From assembly GCA_000308255.3 (NCBI GenBank), contig HG326666.1:85265-149264 (forward strand): DNA of 64,000 nt, given 5' to 3'. This document shows, piece by piece, positions 49,005 to 58,011 of this stretch. Below the pieces are notes generated by a model, which was not told the DNA's origin, searched no databases, and worked only from the letters and a program-made list of their open reading frames with translations. The translations under genes and the position numbers were made by a program. Source of the stretch: Anaerococcus pacaensis 9403502. Its GTDB lineage: Bacteria > Bacillota > Clostridia > Tissierellales > Peptoniphilaceae. Each line of letters opens with the position of its first letter. The first letter of the stretch is position 1.

Positions 49005-50120
49005 TTAATCTTCATACACAGCAGCTGGGATTTGCCCAATCATGGCATCTTTGCTATATTTTCTAACTGCGTAAATGAAAGCATCTACATTTTCTATTGG
49101 GGTCCCAAGAGGTATATCACAACCAGTGGCTACTACATAGCCTTTTTTTGAATCTGCAGCCTTTAGTATACACTCTTTTACAGCTCCTATGACATCGTCA
49201 ATACTTCCATATCTCATGATTTCCACTGGATCTACATTGCCCTCAAGGATTAAATCATCTTCTATAACATCCTTTATATCAGCTAAGTCTTCACAGTCAT
49301 CTAAGCTATATAAGGCTATATCTAGTTTCTTATAGGATTCCCACTGTTTCTTAGTATGCCCACATACGTGAAGGCCCGCTTTTATGCCTGTGATTTCGTA
49401 TATAGAACTTGCAAGCCTGTCTAGATAAGGATATGAAAATTCTGCAATTTGTCCAGGACTTAAAATATCATCACAGCCCACAGGGTCTGCTATCATAACA
49501 GCCGTTGGTCCGAATTCATTTGTAAAGGCCCTAACCCAATCTAGATTGGTTTGGACAGTAAACTCTAAAAGTTTTTTTACCTCCTCAGGGTTTTTCTTAA
49601 GGTCTCTAAGAAGTTTATTAATTGGTCTTATGGCAGCTGCAACCGTCAGAGGGCCTGATACTTCTGTGCCTATAGGATGATCATTTAACCTATCTTTGAG
49701 TATTCTTGCCCTTTCTAGTTTCTTCTTTGTGATAGGGTTATTTAGAGGGTCTACTTTTTCAATCAAGTTCATATCGAGATTGGTATCCATGGCAAATTTT
49801 TCAATATAGTCTATTTCATTGTCTGGGTAGATAACCTTCGAACCCACTGCCTCGCCAACGTTTCTTAGGACCATAGCTTCACCAAATCCATCTATCCCGT
49901 ATAGATCAAAGCGTTTGTTCACCACTTTTGCCATGATATCTATATTACTGAGATCCTTTAAACTATAGCCCATCTCTGCTGCTACTATCCAATCAATGCA
50001 TAAGATGTCGTAAGGAAGATGATCTACTCTATCCCCATTAAGATAAGCTTTAATTCTTTCAGAAGCAGTCATTTCAGACTTATGTTTTTCCATCTCCTTA
50101 TATAATTCTTCTCTATTCAT
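49005..50120 (-). CDS. URO-D/MtaA-CmuA family methyltransferase-like protein
   Basis: 371 aa with the uroporphyrinogen-decarboxylase fold. The zinc motif of the methyltransferase branch is present: LHVCGHTKKQW (His-x-Cys, near residue 251) and Cys in VVATGCDIPLGTP (near residue 330). MtaA/CmuA-type proteins move methyl groups between a corrinoid protein and coenzyme M or tetrahydrofolate in demethylation of methoxy or methylamine compounds. No corrinoid protein or haem genes are adjacent, so the acceptor is unknown. It converges with a CUT1 importer; a functional link is possible but unproven. Confidence 0.82.
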   Translation of the reverse strand: MNREELYKEMEKHKSEMTASERIKAYLNGDRVDHLPYDILCIDWIVAAEMGYSLKDLSNIDIMAKVVNKRFDLYGIDGFGEAMVLRNVGEAVGSKVIYPDNEIDYIEKFAMDTNLDMNLIEKVDPLNNPITKKKLERARILKDRLNDHPIGTEVSGPLTVAAAIRPINKLLRDLKKNPEEVKKLLEFTVQTNLDWVRAFTNEFGPTAVMIADPVGCDDILSPGQIAEFSYPYLDRLASSIYEITGIKAGLHVCGHTKKQWESYKKLDIALYSLDDCEDLADIKDVIEDDLILEGNVDPVEIMRYGSIDDVIGAVKECILKAADSKKGYVVATGCDIPLGTPIENVDAFIYAVRKYSKDAMIGQIPAAVYED

Positions 50121-50155
50121 ATATCCTCTATTTATTTACAAAATTATAAAACAAT

Positions 50156-50305
50156 TTAAAGACCTATAAGAAAATAAAGGATGCCGCCAACTGCAATGCC
50201 AAAAATAGCTGTGAAAAGATATTCTTTATTAAAGCCTGGTTTGACTTCCTTTTTTTCTTCTTCGTCATTTATATTTTCCATATCTGACAAGTTGTTATCA
50301 GCCAT
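50156..50305 (-). CDS. 49-aa single-pass membrane protein
   Basis: Reads MADNNLSDMENINDEEEKKE, then VKPGFNKEY and a C-terminal helix LFTAIFGIAVGGILYFLIGL. The first half is strongly acidic, the last 20 residues form one membrane helix with GxxxGG packing glycines. GGAGGAGTG lies 2-3 bases before the ATG. It lies 8 bases after the repeat-lipoprotein gene at 50314 on the same strand, so it is probably a tail-anchored partner. No family recognised; missed by length cut-offs. Confidence 0.65.
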   Translation of the reverse strand: MADNNLSDMENINDEEEKKEVKPGFNKEYLFTAIFGIAVGGILYFLIGL

Positions 50306-50313
50306 CACTCCTC

Positions 50314-51603
50314 CTATCCTATGGTCCAGTCGGTAAAGACTATGTCTTGGGTTTTGTTATACAAAGTAAGGCCGTAGGACTCATCTTCTGTTATATGGTC
50401 GTGGCCTGATGGATATGCTGTTGGTGGATGCAGATATTCTTCAAGAGATGTGCCAGCTCTAGCTTCTTTTGGTATATGGGTGCCAGCTTCTATGAGTAGG
50501 ATTTCATCCCCCACTTCCCGCTGTCTGATAAAATCAACATAGGCTTCAAAGGGAAGGTCTGGATTGGCTCCAGCTTCTGATGTTATTTCAAGTTCAGCTA
50601 CCTTTAAGTCATAGGTTCCATCGCCATTATCAGATATTAGGTCAAATTTCCCTCTAAAGTCTGCCCTATGGATTTCATTTACCCCATAGGTCTTAGCCAC
50701 CTCTTCTAGGCCTGCATCGTAATCATCGCCTTGTTTGGTAGCAAAATATTCGCCAGTAAAGTAGCCATCATTGTCAAATTCAATGCTTGTCATCAGCTGT
50801 GGGCTAGGGTAGAAAGCACTATCGAGAGTCATGCCCTTATATCTAGCAAATACATCAAAATCCTCGCCTACATTGTCATAATCAATGATTTCTGCAAAAA
50901 ACGGGTATCTTTCTTCTCCTATGATGATATTTGATTTTAGCCTAATGATATCACTGATGCCACGAGATTCTGTTCCAGTTTCAAAAAATTCTAGGTAGCC
51001 TGTAAGCTCTGAGCTAGGATATCCTCTTAGGATTAGCCTATAAGAGCTTTCCATATCAAGATTTGGAATGAGGTCCAGGTATTCTGCCGTAAGTCCATCT
51101 CTAATTTCTGTAGTTTCTCCTGCAGTAGATATGAGATTTAGCTCAACCAGCTTTAGCTCATAGACCTTGTCTTCGATTTCATCTCCTAGTGCAAATTTAC
51201 CACTATATTCAGCCGCATAACCACTCACTTCTCTAGTATTTATGTCTGTTTCTGTGGTTTCCATACGGCCTGTAAATGTCCCATCTGAGTTTATTTTTAT
51301 GATATCTGTAGTATTTGGATCCCTTCCTACTATTTCAAAAGTGGAATATTCTGGCTTGTGGCCTAGGGCTTTGGCGAGGTCAGAAGATTCTTCAGCCTCA
51401 TCAGCTGTTTCATCGGAAGCTTCGACTGGCTCCTCAGCTTCTACCTCATTAGCCTCATTTTTCACCGGTGGTTTTACTATTTCCTCTGTTTGGCTAGTTG
51501 CTCTGTTATTATTAGCTACGATTGCACTTTTTGACTCTGGCTGGTCATTGCTGCTACAAGCCGTGAGCAAAATAGCCAGGCTTAAGGCTAGTATAGATTT
51601 CAT
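50314..51603 (-). CDS. Lipoprotein with two internal repeats, unknown family
   Basis: 429 aa. Lipobox LLTACSSN at Cys16. An acidic low-complexity spacer (about residues 45-75) leads to two similar modules: DIIKINSDGTFTGRM with YSGKFALG and VELNLISTAGETTEI, and again SIEFDNDGYFTGEY with FRGKFDLI and AELEITSEAGANPD. Each module looks like a beta-barrel-type unit of about 150 residues. Surface-located, perhaps ligand binding; no catalytic motif seen. It lies between two tiny membrane-protein genes on the same strand and shares a base with the upstream 64-aa gene. Confidence 0.7.
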   Translation of the reverse strand: MKSILALSLAILLTACSSNDQPESKSAIVANNNRATSQTEEIVKPPVKNEANEVEAEEPVEASDETADEAEESSDLAKALGHKPEYSTFEIVGRDPNTTDIIKINSDGTFTGRMETTETDINTREVSGYAAEYSGKFALGDEIEDKVYELKLVELNLISTAGETTEIRDGLTAEYLDLIPNLDMESSYRLILRGYPSSELTGYLEFFETGTESRGISDIIRLKSNIIIGEERYPFFAEIIDYDNVGEDFDVFARYKGMTLDSAFYPSPQLMTSIEFDNDGYFTGEYFATKQGDDYDAGLEEVAKTYGVNEIHRADFRGKFDLISDNGDGTYDLKVAELEITSEAGANPDLPFEAYVDFIRQREVGDEILLIEAGTHIPKEARAGTSLEEYLHPPTAYPSGHDHITEDESYGLTLYNKTQDIVFTDWTIG

Positions 51604-51797
51604 TATCTATGTCTTTTGCTAGCATCCATGGCAATAGATATATTAATAATAATTGATGCAAGACCAACTATGATATTTAGCACATCCCAAAAAGTATGGC
51701 TGGCTGGGTTGTTAAAATTCATAAAACCTAGATATGTCAAGATTGCTCCTGCTATAATTCCAATAACTCCTGCTGCTTTCATTTTTCCTATATTCAT
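51603..51797 (-). CDS. Small 2-TM membrane protein, 64 aa
   Basis: Two hydrophobic helices (residues 9-27, AAGVIGIIAGAILTYLGF, and 38-57, VLNIIVGLASIIINISIAM) with a basic C terminus (DASKRHR). Ribosome-binding site AAGGAGAT at 6 bases. The stop overlaps the start of the lipoprotein gene. It lies 20 bases after the nucleoside hydrolase on the same strand, so it may sit at the end of that operon or start a new one. Confidence 0.6.
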   Translation of the reverse strand: MNIGKMKAAGVIGIIAGAILTYLGFMNFNNPASHTFWDVLNIIVGLASIIINISIAMDASKRHR

Positions 51798-51817
51798 ATT
51801 TATCTCCTTTTCTTATA

Positions 51818-52732
51818 TTATATCAAAACTTCCATGAAAATTTGCTTAAAGTGATTTATATCTGTGACAAAATTGATATTCTTATTCCCCTTTGGCAGTG
51901 GTCTCATATCTGCCACTGTCATCCCACGGGTGAATTCGCCCTTAGTCTCCACCTCAATATGAACCATTTGACTTTTAAATATCTCTGGATGAGTGTGGTA
52001 CATGACTGCAAGCGTATCGTGCATGAATGTTGTGTAATTTTCCTCTGCCCCAGTCTTTGCTATGCGCCTATCCATAATATCAGCGAGTGTTTGATTTATT
52101 TTTTTATCTGACTTTTTAAAAAGCTCATGCATGTCTAGGTCATATGATGTTTGTGTAGTCACATTTAGGCCAAGCATATTAACCCTTATACCTGCATTAA
52201 AGACGAGATGAGCCGCTTCTGGGTCGGCGTAGATATTAAATTCTGCGGCTGGTGTGGTATTGCCCATACCAACTCCCCCACCCATGATTGTGATCTCTTT
52301 AATCTTTGATTTTAGGTCTGGTCGGGCAATTAGAAGTGTCGCTATATTTGTAAGTGGACCAACTGCAATTATTAGCACATCAGAATTAGCCTCTAAAATC
52401 TCAACCATAGCTTCTAATGCAGATTTGTCGCAGAGAGGTGCAAGGTCTTCATTTTCAAATCTATATCCATGTAGACCCCCTACTCCGTGAAATTCTTCTG
52501 CAAGGATTTGAGGGCCTAGGATTGGTTTTTCCGCTCCCATATAAACTGGCACATCCCAGTCCATAGCCTTTACTAGACCCCTAAGATTGCGAGTGGTATT
52601 TGCTAAGGCTACATTGCCCGCCACAGAAGAGACCATCTTCACATCAAAAATCTCACTTTCATGAAGGAAACTAAGGGCAAAAGCATCGTCAATACCTGGG
52701 TCTGTGTCAAATATTGTGATTATCTTATCCAT
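51818..52732 (-). CDS. Inosine-uridine-type nucleoside hydrolase
   Basis: Cytosolic Ca2+-dependent N-ribohydrolase that splits nucleosides into base and ribose. Metal-binding DTDPGIDDAFAL begins at residue 9; AVGPLTNIATLLIARPDLKS and the NIYADPEAAHLVFNAGI segment with the second Asp are present; 304 aa matches the family. It overlaps the kinase gene by 8 bases. Together with the kinase and ABC importer it suggests nucleoside uptake, base release and ribose phosphorylation. Confidence 0.9.
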   Translation of the reverse strand: MDKIITIFDTDPGIDDAFALSFLHESEIFDVKMVSSVAGNVALANTTRNLRGLVKAMDWDVPVYMGAEKPILGPQILAEEFHGVGGLHGYRFENEDLAPLCDKSALEAMVEILEANSDVLIIAVGPLTNIATLLIARPDLKSKIKEITIMGGGVGMGNTTPAAEFNIYADPEAAHLVFNAGIRVNMLGLNVTTQTSYDLDMHELFKKSDKKINQTLADIMDRRIAKTGAEENYTTFMHDTLAVMYHTHPEIFKSQMVHIEVETKGEFTRGMTVADMRPLPKGNKNINFVTDINHFKQIFMEVLI

Positions 52733-53615
52733 TTATTCTCCATTTAATTACTTCATCCAAACTAGGAATTGAATCAGCCGCCCCTTTTTTTGTGCAAGTA
52801 AGAGCGGCAGCTAGACTTGCAGTAGTTAAAATCTCATCTATATCGATACCCCTAGCCAGTCCCGCCACAAAATACCCTAGGAAAGTATCCCCCGCAGCTG
52901 TTGTATCTATTACATCTACATCAAAACTTGGAAATTCAATAACTTCTCCAGCTGACTTATATATCCCACCGCGAGCTCCAAGAGTTAGGATTAGTCTTAA
53001 ATTTGGATAGTCATTAGAAAATTTTTCCAAAATCTCAGATGGCTTTTTACAACCAGTTAGCATCTGCCCCTCGGTTTCGTTTATGATAAGGTAAGATATA
53101 TCATTAAAATCAATCGTAGATACATTTTTATCTATCGGCGAAGGATTGAAAATTATATGCATACCCTTGGCCTTGGCAGACTTTATAATGCGGGCTAGGT
53201 TATTTATCTCATTTTGTATTACCAGATAATCTCCACTTTCAAAGTCACGAAATACTTTCTCAATGTAATCCGTATCAATTTTTTTATTGGCCCCAGCACC
53301 TACTATTATCGAATTATTTCCATTTTTATCGACTTGAATTATTGTATGGCCAGATGGGCCAACAATCTGCTGAACCATAGATGTTATTTCATTTGCCAAT
53401 AGATAATCGATAAGGATATCCCCATCTTCACCAACATAGCCTGCATGATACACATCAGCCCCTGCCCTTTTTAGGGCAATAGATTGGTTGAGCCCCTTGC
53501 CACCTATGAAGTCATCATAGGAAATAGCAGCGATAGTTTCCCCAGGCCTTACTATTTCATCTAATTCGTATACCTTATCTATATTTAATGATCCAAAGTT
53601 TAATACTTTCTTCAC
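52725..53615 (-). CDS. Ribokinase-like sugar kinase (PfkB family)
   Basis: 296 aa. N-terminal NFGSLNIDKVYELDEIVRPG and GGKGLNQSIALKRAGADVYH are the PfkB substrate-side motifs. C-terminal DTTAAGDTFLGYFVAGLARG holds the anion hole and catalytic Asp. GGKGLNQ matches ribokinases. Probably phosphorylates ribose made by the adjacent nucleoside hydrolase, although nucleoside kinases share the fold. A terminator-like hairpin lies between it and the upstream ABC ATPase, so the catabolic genes may be expressed less than the importer. Confidence 0.88.
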   Translation of the reverse strand: MKKVLNFGSLNIDKVYELDEIVRPGETIAAISYDDFIGGKGLNQSIALKRAGADVYHAGYVGEDGDILIDYLLANEITSMVQQIVGPSGHTIIQVDKNGNNSIIVGAGANKKIDTDYIEKVFRDFESGDYLVIQNEINNLARIIKSAKAKGMHIIFNPSPIDKNVSTIDFNDISYLIINETEGQMLTGCKKPSEILEKFSNDYPNLRLILTLGARGGIYKSAGEVIEFPSFDVDVIDTTAAGDTFLGYFVAGLARGIDIDEILTTASLAAALTCTKKGAADSIPSLDEVIKWRING

Positions 53616-53626
53616 CTATATCTCCT

Positions 53627-53654
53627 AAAAAAAGATGAACAATCCGCCCATCTT
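53627..53654 (-). terminator. Intra-operon hairpin between importer ATPase and kinase
   Basis: AAGATG and CATCTT form a 6-bp stem with an 11-base loop, followed by seven T on the minus strand. Partial termination is likely since the downstream genes have no obvious promoter. Confidence 0.65.
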
Positions 53655-54648
53655 AGAATTTAATCATATCAGCTTCTTTTACAGAAACTACCACTTCTTC
53701 TCCTACTTTGTAAATATTCTCTCCATCGAGAATCTGGTCAACTTTTAGGATTTCTCCATCGATTAGGACATTGTAGCCAATGATATTGCCCTTTGGGATT
53801 ACATCGATAATTTCACCCTTCATATTGATATGGTCATTAAAGCCTGTATGTGATAATTTGATAACCTCAGGTCTTATAGCTACAGAATAGTCTAGGCCAG
53901 TGAGTTTTTCAAGACTCTCAGCTTCTATTAGATTATAGTTGCCAATAAAGCCTGCCACAAACTCATCGACAGGGTTGGTATAGATTTTAATAGGTTCATC
54001 AATTTGAACAATCTTTCCATCATGCATGACAGCTACCCTATCTGAAACGACAAAGGCTTCTTCCTGGTCGTGGGTTACAAAAATTGTAGTAATATTAAAG
54101 CTTTTTTGTATATCTCTAATCTGCTCTTGCAGGCTTTTTCTAAGTTTAGGATCAATGGCTGATAGGGGTTCGTCAAGTAAGAGAACTTTTGGACGGGTTA
54201 CTAAGGCTCTAGCAAGGGCCACTCTTTGTTGTTGGCCTCCAGATAGTTCATTCGGATAAGCTTTTTCTCGTCCTGCCAGCCCCACTTGACTTATGATTTC
54301 ACTAACACCCTTGTTAATACTAGCCTTATCCACACCCTTAATTTTTAGGCCGTAGGCTATATTATCAAAGACAGTCATATTTGGAAAGAGCGAATAGGCC
54401 TGAAATACCATGCCCAAATCACGCTTGCCTGGGGCGATACCAGTGACATCCTTACCATCTATTAGGATAGCGCCACTATCTATATCATTAAAGCCAGCAA
54501 TAGACCTTAATAGGGTTGATTTCCCACAGCCTGATGGGCCTAAGAGAGTAAGAAGTTCACCCTTATCTACATCCAGATTGATATCCTTTAAGACATCCAC
54601 CTTTCCATCAAAGGATTTTCTCACATTTTCTATTTTTATATAAGTCAT
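53653..54648 (-). CDS. ABC importer ATPase (PotA/FbpC-like)
   Basis: 331 aa. Walker A GPSGCGKST, Q-loop MVFQAYSLFPNMTV, signature LSGGQQQRVALARAL, Walker B VLLLDEPLSAIDP, switch HDQEEAF, and a TOBE-type C-terminal domain (VAIRPEVIKLSHTGF). This group serves spermidine, iron, thiamine or phosphonate importers. Here the next genes encode nucleoside catabolism, so a nucleoside or related substrate is inferred. It overlaps the upstream permease by 4 bases. Confidence 0.88.
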   Translation of the reverse strand: MTYIKIENVRKSFDGKVDVLKDINLDVDKGELLTLLGPSGCGKSTLLRSIAGFNDIDSGAILIDGKDVTGIAPGKRDLGMVFQAYSLFPNMTVFDNIAYGLKIKGVDKASINKGVSEIISQVGLAGREKAYPNELSGGQQQRVALARALVTRPKVLLLDEPLSAIDPKLRKSLQEQIRDIQKSFNITTIFVTHDQEEAFVVSDRVAVMHDGKIVQIDEPIKIYTNPVDEFVAGFIGNYNLIEAESLEKLTGLDYSVAIRPEVIKLSHTGFNDHINMKGEIIDVIPKGNIIGYNVLIDGEILKVDQILDGENIYKVGEEVVVSVKEADMIKF

Positions 54649-55451
54649 ATCTCCTCCTCAGCCTTTCTTATAATTTTATCGCGGCTAAAGTAGTTTACTA
54701 AATAAGATAGGATAAGCATAACTATCCCAAGTATCGTTGAAATAGCTGCAGCCTTGGCTCCAGACTGGCGGAGGGTCCTATTTAGTATGATGCCAAGAGT
54801 TGGATAGTAGCTACCTGCTATCATATTTACAAGTACAAAGTCTGCAAAAAGAAGACCTGCTGCTAGAAGGCCAGTTGAAAGTAAGCCCCTATAAGTTGAC
54901 GGGATGATAATCGTAAAAAATGCCTTGAGTGGACTTTGACCCAGGATTTCAGCTGCATCTAAGATTTCATTTGTCGCAATTGATGTAATAGTTGTAAGGA
55001 CCCCTTGGTATATATATGGAAATACAAATACCACATAGGCACTAGCTAGTAGAAAAACCCTATTACGAAATATCCCTCCCACCCCGCTATATAAGGCGAT
55101 TATTGAGGATGCTAGAATTACACCCTGGATACCGTAGGGAATTTTTGTAATGGTATTCATATAGGAGAAGGCTTTTGGATAATATCTGAGCCCTGCATAT
55201 ACCGCCAAGAGAATGATAAGCATTGACACTAGGACTGGACCGATTGATATTATAAGTGTCCTTAGTAAAACTTTTAAAATATTTTCATCTCTAAAAAGTG
55301 CAGTGTAAGCATCTAAGGTAAAGCCCTGTGGCAGGAGCCCTTGTAAGTCTCTGGCAAAACTATAGACTACGGTGAAAATAAGGGGAGCTAGTAAAAATAT
55401 TGCTATTACTATCATTATAAGCTTATCGAGAATAGTCGATTTTCTAATCAT
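54645..55451 (-). CDS. ABC importer permease, PotC-like
   Basis: 268 aa, six helices. The coupling motif is ILDAAEILGQSPLKAFFTII near residue 172 (E-A-A variant, G at the core). N-terminal LLAPLIFTVVYSFARDLQGL resembles PotC/FbpB C-half. Overlaps both neighbours by 4 bases. Confidence 0.84.
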   Translation of the reverse strand: MIRKSTILDKLIMIVIAIFLLAPLIFTVVYSFARDLQGLLPQGFTLDAYTALFRDENILKVLLRTLIISIGPVLVSMLIILLAVYAGLRYYPKAFSYMNTITKIPYGIQGVILASSIIALYSGVGGIFRNRVFLLASAYVVFVFPYIYQGVLTTITSIATNEILDAAEILGQSPLKAFFTIIIPSTYRGLLSTGLLAAGLLFADFVLVNMIAGSYYPTLGIILNRTLRQSGAKAAAISTILGIVMLILSYLVNYFSRDKIIRKAEEEI

Positions 55452-56263
55452 TTGCTCCTCCTTTTAATATTTATAGCTAGAGTATTTACCACAAACATAA
55501 TCACTATTAGAATCACAGAAAATGCTGATCCTAGGTTTGGATTGGTGGTCACATCTCCCGAAAACATGGATGAAATCTGTACTGGTATAAGCGGGAAATT
55601 TGTCCCAAGCAGCGCAAAGGCTATGGCATAAGCTGCCAGGGCGTTGGAAAATAGAATCGCAAATGTACCCAGTATATCAGGTGCGATAATTGGCAGGGCC
55701 ACATACCTATAAAATTGGCCCATAGATGCATCAAATAAGGCACTCACTTCATAAAACTCATCCTTTATCTTTTTAAAAGCAGGATAGAGAAGAATCGTCC
55801 CCATTGGGATTTGAAAATATACGTATATAAGTATGAGGCCAGCCTCAGAGTAAATATTAAAACCCTCTGCTCCTATTTTTTGAAGCAAAAGTGTCACAAA
55901 GCCAGCGTTGCCAAATAATAGCATAAAGCCAAAGGCTAGCTGGATGCCTTGAAAGTTGCTAGTCATATTTAATATATTTAGGAAAATTCTCTTACCACGT
56001 CCATTAGAATTGTGGATGGCCTTGGCAGCAAAGATATCAATGACAATTCCTATTAACGAGCTGATCAATGAAATCTGTAAAGAATTGACAATCCCTTGCC
56101 TGTAGTAGTTGTTAGCGAAAATATTTTTATAGTTATTAAATGAGAAAGAACCATAGTCGAAAAAGGACTTTCCAACTATGGTTATTAGAGGCAGGATTAA
56201 AAAAAGTATGGATACTAGTACGAAGGGTAGGAAAAGTACTAGATTTTTTTTGATTTTTTTCAC
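55448..56263 (-). CDS. ABC importer permease, PotB-like
   Basis: 271 aa, six helices, N-terminal FLPFVLVSILFLILPLITIV. The coupling loop FYEVSALFDASMGQFYRYVA near residue 170 keeps E and the A-x-x-x-x-x-x-F spacing but replaces the usual Gly by Ala/Ser, a mild deviation. Second gene of the operon, 9 bases after the binding protein. Confidence 0.82.
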   Translation of the reverse strand: MKKIKKNLVLFLPFVLVSILFLILPLITIVGKSFFDYGSFSFNNYKNIFANNYYRQGIVNSLQISLISSLIGIVIDIFAAKAIHNSNGRGKRIFLNILNMTSNFQGIQLAFGFMLLFGNAGFVTLLLQKIGAEGFNIYSEAGLILIYVYFQIPMGTILLYPAFKKIKDEFYEVSALFDASMGQFYRYVALPIIAPDILGTFAILFSNALAAYAIAFALLGTNFPLIPVQISSMFSGDVTTNPNLGSAFSVILIVIMFVVNTLAINIKRRSK

Positions 56264-56272
56264 ATTTGATCC

Positions 56273-57379
56273 TTATTTGAGGTTAGCTATAACCTCATTT
56301 TGCCATTTTTGGCCAATTTCTCTAGTAGTAGCCTCCCACGCTTTAACATCTTCGATCGGGCGAGCATTTTTGTAAAGCTCATCATCTAAGAATTTTTCTT
56401 TAACATCAGCTGGGATTTCTACATTTTCACGAATTGGCCTTGCATAACCTCTGGCAAGGTTGATTTGGCCTTGGTCAGATAATATATATTCACGTAGGAG
56501 TGCTGCAGCATGTGGACGCTTTGAGTAGCGGTTGATGATAGTGGTATAGCCTGATTGCGCTGCCCCATCTTGTAGGATGGTGATAGCGTAATTAGCATTT
56601 GGATTTCGCTCTTTGATGGCATTGATGAAATTTATAGCATTAAAGTCAAAGAACATGCCCACTTGGATCTCACCAGCTTCAAGCCTTTGTACATTGACAT
56701 TGCCTGTATCAAGTCTACCCGCCATAGCGAGGTCTTTGAAAAATGCTATGCCAGGGTCGATATTTGTTTCATCCCCACCATTAGCCATAGCAGCAGAAAG
56801 TACTGTGTTTTGGGCTTGGCTAGCTGTGGTTACATCACCTAGGGTGATTTTATAATCGCCTGCTGCTATATCAGCCCAAGATTCTGGAGTTTTATCGACT
56901 TGGTCGAGATTTGTAACAGCACAAATTGTCCCATAATAGGCAACTATATAATGGCCATCTTCATCCTTGGCCCAGACTGGGATATCATCCCAATAGCTGG
57001 TTTTGTAAGGAAGGGATACTCCTTTTTCTACAGCAACTGGCCCATAAGACTGGCCTACATCACCGAGGTCTTTGGTGGCATCATTTTTCTCAGCTTCAAA
57101 CATAGCAAGTTCTTCGGCGCTGGTCATATATGTATCATTTACTGGTATTCCGTATTTTTCGTTAAACTCATCATAGGTTTGGCCCCAGTTAGCCCAATCT
57201 ATAGGCATACCGGCAGTTTCTACCTTGCCCTCAGCTTTGGCTTTTTCTTCGATTTCTGTAAGGCTTAGGGCATTTAAGTCTAAGTCCTCATTGACATTAG
57301 CACTTCCTCCGCCTCCACATGAGCTTAATATACCCACTATAGACAAAGCTATAATAGCTTTTATATTAAATTTTTTCAT
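56273..57379 (-). CDS. ABC importer binding lipoprotein (PotD/FbpA-like class)
   Basis: 368 aa. Lipobox GILSSCGG at Cys21. The fold resembles class F binding proteins (spermidine/iron/phosphonate). Residues such as MPIDWANWGQTYDEFNEKYG at the start, YYGTICAVTNLDQVDKTPES and VGMFFDFNAINFINAIKERN look like a small-molecule cleft but give no direct substrate. First gene of the minus-strand operon with permeases, ATPase, kinase and nucleoside hydrolase. If the operon logic holds it binds a nucleoside or ribosylated compound, an unusual substrate for this class. Confidence 0.8.
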   Translation of the reverse strand: MKKFNIKAIIALSIVGILSSCGGGGSANVNEDLDLNALSLTEIEEKAKAEGKVETAGMPIDWANWGQTYDEFNEKYGIPVNDTYMTSAEELAMFEAEKNDATKDLGDVGQSYGPVAVEKGVSLPYKTSYWDDIPVWAKDEDGHYIVAYYGTICAVTNLDQVDKTPESWADIAAGDYKITLGDVTTASQAQNTVLSAAMANGGDETNIDPGIAFFKDLAMAGRLDTGNVNVQRLEAGEIQVGMFFDFNAINFINAIKERNPNANYAITILQDGAAQSGYTTIINRYSKRPHAAALLREYILSDQGQINLARGYARPIRENVEIPADVKEKFLDDELYKNARPIEDVKAWEATTREIGQKWQNEVIANLK

Positions 57380-57450
57380 ATATTTCTCCTTTATGTATGT
57401 ACACTAGGCGTCATACTAATTTTAATACTTTTCCAAGCTAAAGTCCATAG

Positions 57451-58011
57451 TTAGAGCCCAAATATTATTCCGGCTAGGGCAGAAATACCAATTATAGCCA
57501 GTGGGTGGAGTTTTTTATATTTAATTAGACTAGCTAGCATTATCAAAAATAATACAAATGGGATTGGCCTTATTAAATCACTTACTAGCCTACTTTGTTG
57601 GAAGAGGTCTAGGTCAAATAGCGTGTAGACCATTACAGAGCTCATAGCACCTAGAATTAGGCCAGCTGTAGCTGGGCGGATGGTGACAAACATATCTGCC
57701 ACTGTCTTTGAATTTTTAAAGCGGGCCATAGCTCGGGATATGATTAGGATAATGATAGTAGGCCCCGTAATTAGCGAAAGTGTCGCAGCGAGAGCCCCTG
57801 GGAAACCGTAGGCATTATAACCAGCGTAGGTTGCTATATTTATGCCAATAGCTCCAGGGGTCGATTCTGATACTGCTATCATGTCGAGCAGATCTTGTTC
57901 AGAAAACCAGGGATAAGATCTTGCCATCTCCTGTAAAAAAGGAATGGTAGCCATACCGCCACCCACTGCAAATATACCAGTTTTAAAAAATTCCCATATA
58001 AGTCTAAGCAT
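57451..58011 (-). CDS. Chromate transporter family half-protein, second subunit
   Basis: 186 aa, six hydrophobic segments. Starts WEFFKTGIFAVGGGMATIPF with the GGGxxxxP signature of the CHR family, then TPGAIGINIATYAGY. Short-chain CHR proteins work as a pair with a homologue, forming one antiparallel transporter. It overlaps the first half by 8 bases. Substrate is chromate or sulfate in studied cases; here unproven. Confidence 0.85.
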   Translation of the reverse strand: MLRLIWEFFKTGIFAVGGGMATIPFLQEMARSYPWFSEQDLLDMIAVSESTPGAIGINIATYAGYNAYGFPGALAATLSLITGPTIIILIISRAMARFKNSKTVADMFVTIRPATAGLILGAMSSVMVYTLFDLDLFQQSRLVSDLIRPIPFVLFLIMLASLIKYKKLHPLAIIGISALAGIIFGL

